The translations under genes were made by a program, and so were the position numbers. The notes beneath the pieces are model-generated. The model was not told the origin of the DNA. It ran no database searches and saw nothing but the letters and a program-made list of their open reading frames with translations. Of a DNA stretch of 64,000 nt, positions 61,885-64,000 are shown in pieces (position 1 is the stretch's first letter; every line of letters begins with the position of its first letter). The DNA lies in contig BMWJ01000005.1 in assembly GCA_014651175.1 (NCBI GenBank), positions 372,001-436,000 on the forward strand. The letters are read 5' to 3'. The DNA comes from Streptomyces clavifer. GTDB lineage: Bacteria > Actinomycetota > Actinomycetes > Streptomycetales > Streptomycetaceae.

Positions 61885-64000
61885 AGCAGGGTCAGGTCGT
61901 CCGTGCTCGGCTCGGCGAGCTGGGCGACCCGGCCCGCGTGCCGCTCGACCATCGACTCGAAGGTCTGGCGGGCCGTTCGGCCGTTACCGAACGCCGGGCC
62001 CTTGGGAAGCGCGGTGAAGTACTTGAGCAGCGCTTCCCCGGACCCGTCCGCCAAGCTGTACTCGTGTTCCTCGGACTGCTGCTCCACGATCCGCAGCAGC
62101 TCCTCGGGAACGTAGTCGCTGAAGGTGATCGTCCGTGAGAAACGCGAGGCCACACCCGGGTTGACCGTGAGGAAACGCTCCATCTCGTGGGTGTAGCCCG
62201 CCACGATCACCACCACGGCGTCCCGGTGGTCCTCCATCAGCTTCACCAGCGTGTCGATGGCCTCCCGTCCGAAGTCGCGGCCGGAGTCCTCGGGCGACAG
62301 TGCGTACGCCTCGTCGACGAACAGGACTCCGCCGCGCGCCCGGTCGAACGCCTCCTGGGTGCGGATGGCCGTGGACCCGATGTGCTCGCCGACCAGGTCG
62401 ACCCGGGACACCTCCACGAGATGTCCGTGCTCCAGTACACCGAGCGAGGCCAGGATCTCGCCGTACAGCCGGGCCACCGTCGTCTTGCCGGTACCGGGGG
62501 AACCGGTGAAGACCAGATGCCTGCGCACCGAAGCGGCCTTGAGGCCGGCCATGCGGCGGCGGCGGCCCACCTCGATCATGTCGGTCAGGGCCCGCACCTC
62601 GCGCTTGACACTGTCCAGGCCCACCAGCGCGTCCAGTTCACCGAGGACGGCGCCCGAGTCCCGTACCGGCTCGGCCGGACGCTCGGCGACGGGCTCCGCC
62701 GCCCGCTGCACCGGCATGGTGCCGAGCAGCCCGGGCGACGACTGGGCCGCCGTCAGGACCTTCGGTGCCGGGGGAGCGGCGCCGAGCAGTCCGCTCTCGT
62801 CGCTCGTGCAGTCCTCCACGACCGGGCCGCCGGTACGCCCCTCGCCGTGCAGGGCCCCGCCGTCGGCGAACTCGTAGCCGCCGCGGGCACACCGCTCCGT
62901 ACGGCAGTGCGTCAGGGTGGACCGGCAGCCGTCCAGTACGTGGAAGCCGTACCCCTCGCTCCCCGTGACCCGGCAGCTGTTGAAGGTGCCGCGGCCCTCG
63001 GCGGAGACGTAGAAACCGGCCTCGGCCGGCGAGGTGACCGTGCAGCGCTCGATCACCGGGTCGGCGCCCTTGGTGACGATGACCCCGGTCTGCGCCGCAT
63101 CGATGGTGCAGTTGTTCAGGGTGCCGCCACTGCCGTGGTCGCGGAACCACGCCCCGGTGGACGCCTCACGGATCCGGCAGTCGTCGAGCTGCGCCGTGGC
63201 CCCGTCGCTCACCGAGACCGCCGTGTTGCGGATCTGGGAGAGATCACTGTCCACGACGTCCGCGCGCGAGCCGCGGTCGAGGACGAAGAGGGCGTCGGGC
63301 ACGTCGTGGACGCGGCAGGAATCGAGTATCACCGTCGCCCCGTCGCTGACCCAGACCGCCGGATAGTCACCCGTGCTGTCGTGGATCTCGCACTGGTTGG
63401 CATCGACACGGGTGCCCGGGTCCCAGACCGACAGGCCGTTGCGGCCGAACCGGCGGACGGTGGACCGGGTCAGGGTGAGCACCGACCGGGACCGCAGATC
63501 GACCGCGTTCTCCGGTATGTCGTGGATGTCGCAGTCGGCCAGTGTGAGGACCGCGTCGGTGTCCAGCGTGACCCCGTCCGCGGACGTGCGGTGCACGGTG
63601 CAGTCGGTGAGGTGCGCGGAGCCCCGGGCCGTGACCTGCACCCCGCTGCCCTTGATCTCGTACACCTCGCAGCCCACCGCCTCCAGGCCGCTGCCCTCAC
63701 CGGTCACGCTCAGACCCGCCCCCGACGCGTGGTGGACGCGGCAGCGATCCAGCCTCGGATGTGCGCCGTCGCGCACCGCGATGCCGGACTGTCCGGCCGA
63801 GACGACCTCGCACTCCTCGAACACGCCCCCGGCACCGTCGAGTACGGCGATTCCGACCCCGGCCGGGTTGTCGACGGTGCAGCGGCGCACGGTGGGCCTG
63901 GCGGCCCCCCGTACCTCGATCCCGGCGGCCGACCTGGTCACGATGCGCAGATCCGACAGCTCGGGCGCGCCTTCCTCCACGAGCAGGGCGGGGGCAGCCG
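61854..64000 (-). CDS. Right-handed beta-helix / AAA+ ATPase (CbxX-CfqX type) fusion, cut by the window edge
   Basis: At least 715 residues lie in the window; the frame runs past base 64000, so the N-terminus is missing. Roughly the first 390 visible residues are pectate-lyase-like parallel beta-helix coils (repeats of the type G-x-G/A-V-x-V-x-D-G-A-x-x-x-L-x-x-C-x-V/I, with Cys in many coils). Then a linker (SSPGLLGTMPVQRAAEPVAERPAEPV), and the AAA+ domain: Walker A GSPGTGKTTVARLYG, Walker B GGVLFVDEAYAL, RFSRTITF arginine-finger-like region and the C-terminal lid (TARQTFESMVERHAGRVA). The AAA part resembles CbxX/CfqX and the EccA-type ATPases of type VII secretion. Cytoplasmic; function unknown. 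Confidence 0.9.
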   Translation of the reverse strand, partial: AAPALLVEEGAPELSDLRIVTRSAAGIEVRGAARPTVRRCTVDNPAGVGIAVLDGAGGVFEECEVVSAGQSGIAVRDGAHPRLDRCRVHHASGAGLSVTGEGSGLEAVGCEVYEIKGSGVQVTARGSAHLTDCTVHRTSADGVTLDTDAVLTLADCDIHDIPENAVDLRSRSVLTLTRSTVRRFGRNGLSVWDPGTRVDANQCEIHDSTGDYPAVWVSDGATVILDSCRVHDVPDALFVLDRGSRADVVDSDLSQIRNTAVSVSDGATAQLDDCRIREASTGAWFRDHGSGGTLNNCTIDAAQTGVIVTKGADPVIERCTVTSPAEAGFYVSAEGRGTFNSCRVTGSEGYGFHVLDGCRSTLTHCRTERCARGGYEFADGGALHGEGRTGGPVVEDCTSDESGLLGAAPPAPKVLTAAQSSPGLLGTMPVQRAAEPVAERPAEPVRDSGAVLGELDALVGLDSVKREVRALTDMIEVGRRRRMAGLKAASVRRHLVFTGSPGTGKTTVARLYGEILASLGVLEHGHLVEVSRVDLVGEHIGSTAIRTQEAFDRARGGVLFVDEAYALSPEDSGRDFGREAIDTLVKLMEDHRDAVVVIVAGYTHEMERFLTVNPGVASRFSRTITFSDYVPEELLRIVEQQSEEHEYSLADGSGEALLKYFTALPKGPAFGNGRTARQTFESMVERHAGRVAQLAEPSTDDLTLLYPEDLPELP

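Overview
The window has the hallmarks of a Streptomyces chromosome: very high G+C, many GTG and a few TTG starts, strong purine-rich ribosome binding sites, TAnnnT boxes a few bases before some start codons, GC-rich hairpin terminators without clear U-tracts, and typical actinomycete families (LacI and ROK sugar regulators, FprA-type reductase, DUF5134, DUF6421, SCO4225-type membrane protein, F420-type nitroreductase fold, Cds1-like PLP enzyme). I see no rRNA, tRNA, CRISPR array, insertion sequence or prophage. The gene set looks like chromosomal core and near-core metabolism. Two decayed gene fragments are present.

Layout. 1-7.5 kb: the edge of a Ser/Thr kinase, an Lrp-HAD pair, a FUSC exporter with a decayed tail copy behind it, a lactonase under a palindromic GntR/DasR-like operator, a CbiX-like protein without its catalytic histidine motif, and a BadF-type N-acetylglucosamine kinase. 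7.5-13.1 kb: uracil-DNA glycosylase, a saccharopine-dehydrogenase-like / APC permease / UspA cluster, and a BNR-repeat protein. 13.4-20.3 kb: a complete bxlR-bxlEFGA type xylo-oligosaccharide locus (LacI repressor, lipoprotein, two permeases, GH3 beta-xylosidase) with CGAAA-type operators and a 33-residue ORF coupled to the repressor. 20.6-23.5 kb: a small unknown protein, then an old-yellow-enzyme reductase, a methyltransferase and an ArsR regulator that share CGTA/TACG operator repeats. 23.5-27.6 kb: FprA, then a divergent DUF305 lipoprotein / LVIVD secreted protein pair. 27.7-32.3 kb: HAD, PAP2, M56 peptidase and DUF5134 on one strand, then GNAT and GDPD.

32.5-36.8 kb: a tight DUF6421 / SDR / threonine aldolase operon and a B3/B4 protein. 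36.8-42.3 kb: PlsC acyltransferase, thioredoxin, a cysteine-type leader peptide before a flavin reductase, etfB-etfA, and a CitE-like DUF6986 protein. 42.4-46.1 kb: a LacI-ROK divergent pair around a perfect operator palindrome, a 58-residue protein, and a P-loop kinase / NUDIX fusion. 46.5-51 kb: M20 dipeptidase, geranylgeranyl-reductase-like flavoprotein, and a nitroreductase-fold / TetR divergent pair with palindromic operators. 51-59.3 kb: a frameshifted NarL-type remnant, MarR, an SCO4225-type protein, an MFS / ROK-regulator pair, an anti-sigma-type ATPase, a Cds1-like enzyme, SRPBCC and DeoR proteins. 59.5-64 kb: a large membrane protein carrying a split alpha/beta-hydrolase signature runs tail-to-tail into a beta-helix / AAA+ (CbxX type) fusion that leaves the window.

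How the genes work together: sugar uptake and its local repressors are the main theme (bxl locus, LacI-ROK, MFS-ROK, DeoR, GlcNAc kinase, lactonase). Redox and flavin functions form a second theme (OYE, FprA, flavin reductase, EtfAB, thioredoxin, GGR-like protein). The strongest candidates for undescribed biology are the cysteine-type leader before the flavin reductase, the DUF6421 operon, the kinase-NUDIX fusion, the hydrolase / beta-helix-AAA neighbourhood, and the sORF coupled to the xyloside repressor. Start sites were chosen by reading ribosome binding sites and family N-termini by eye; no database search was run.
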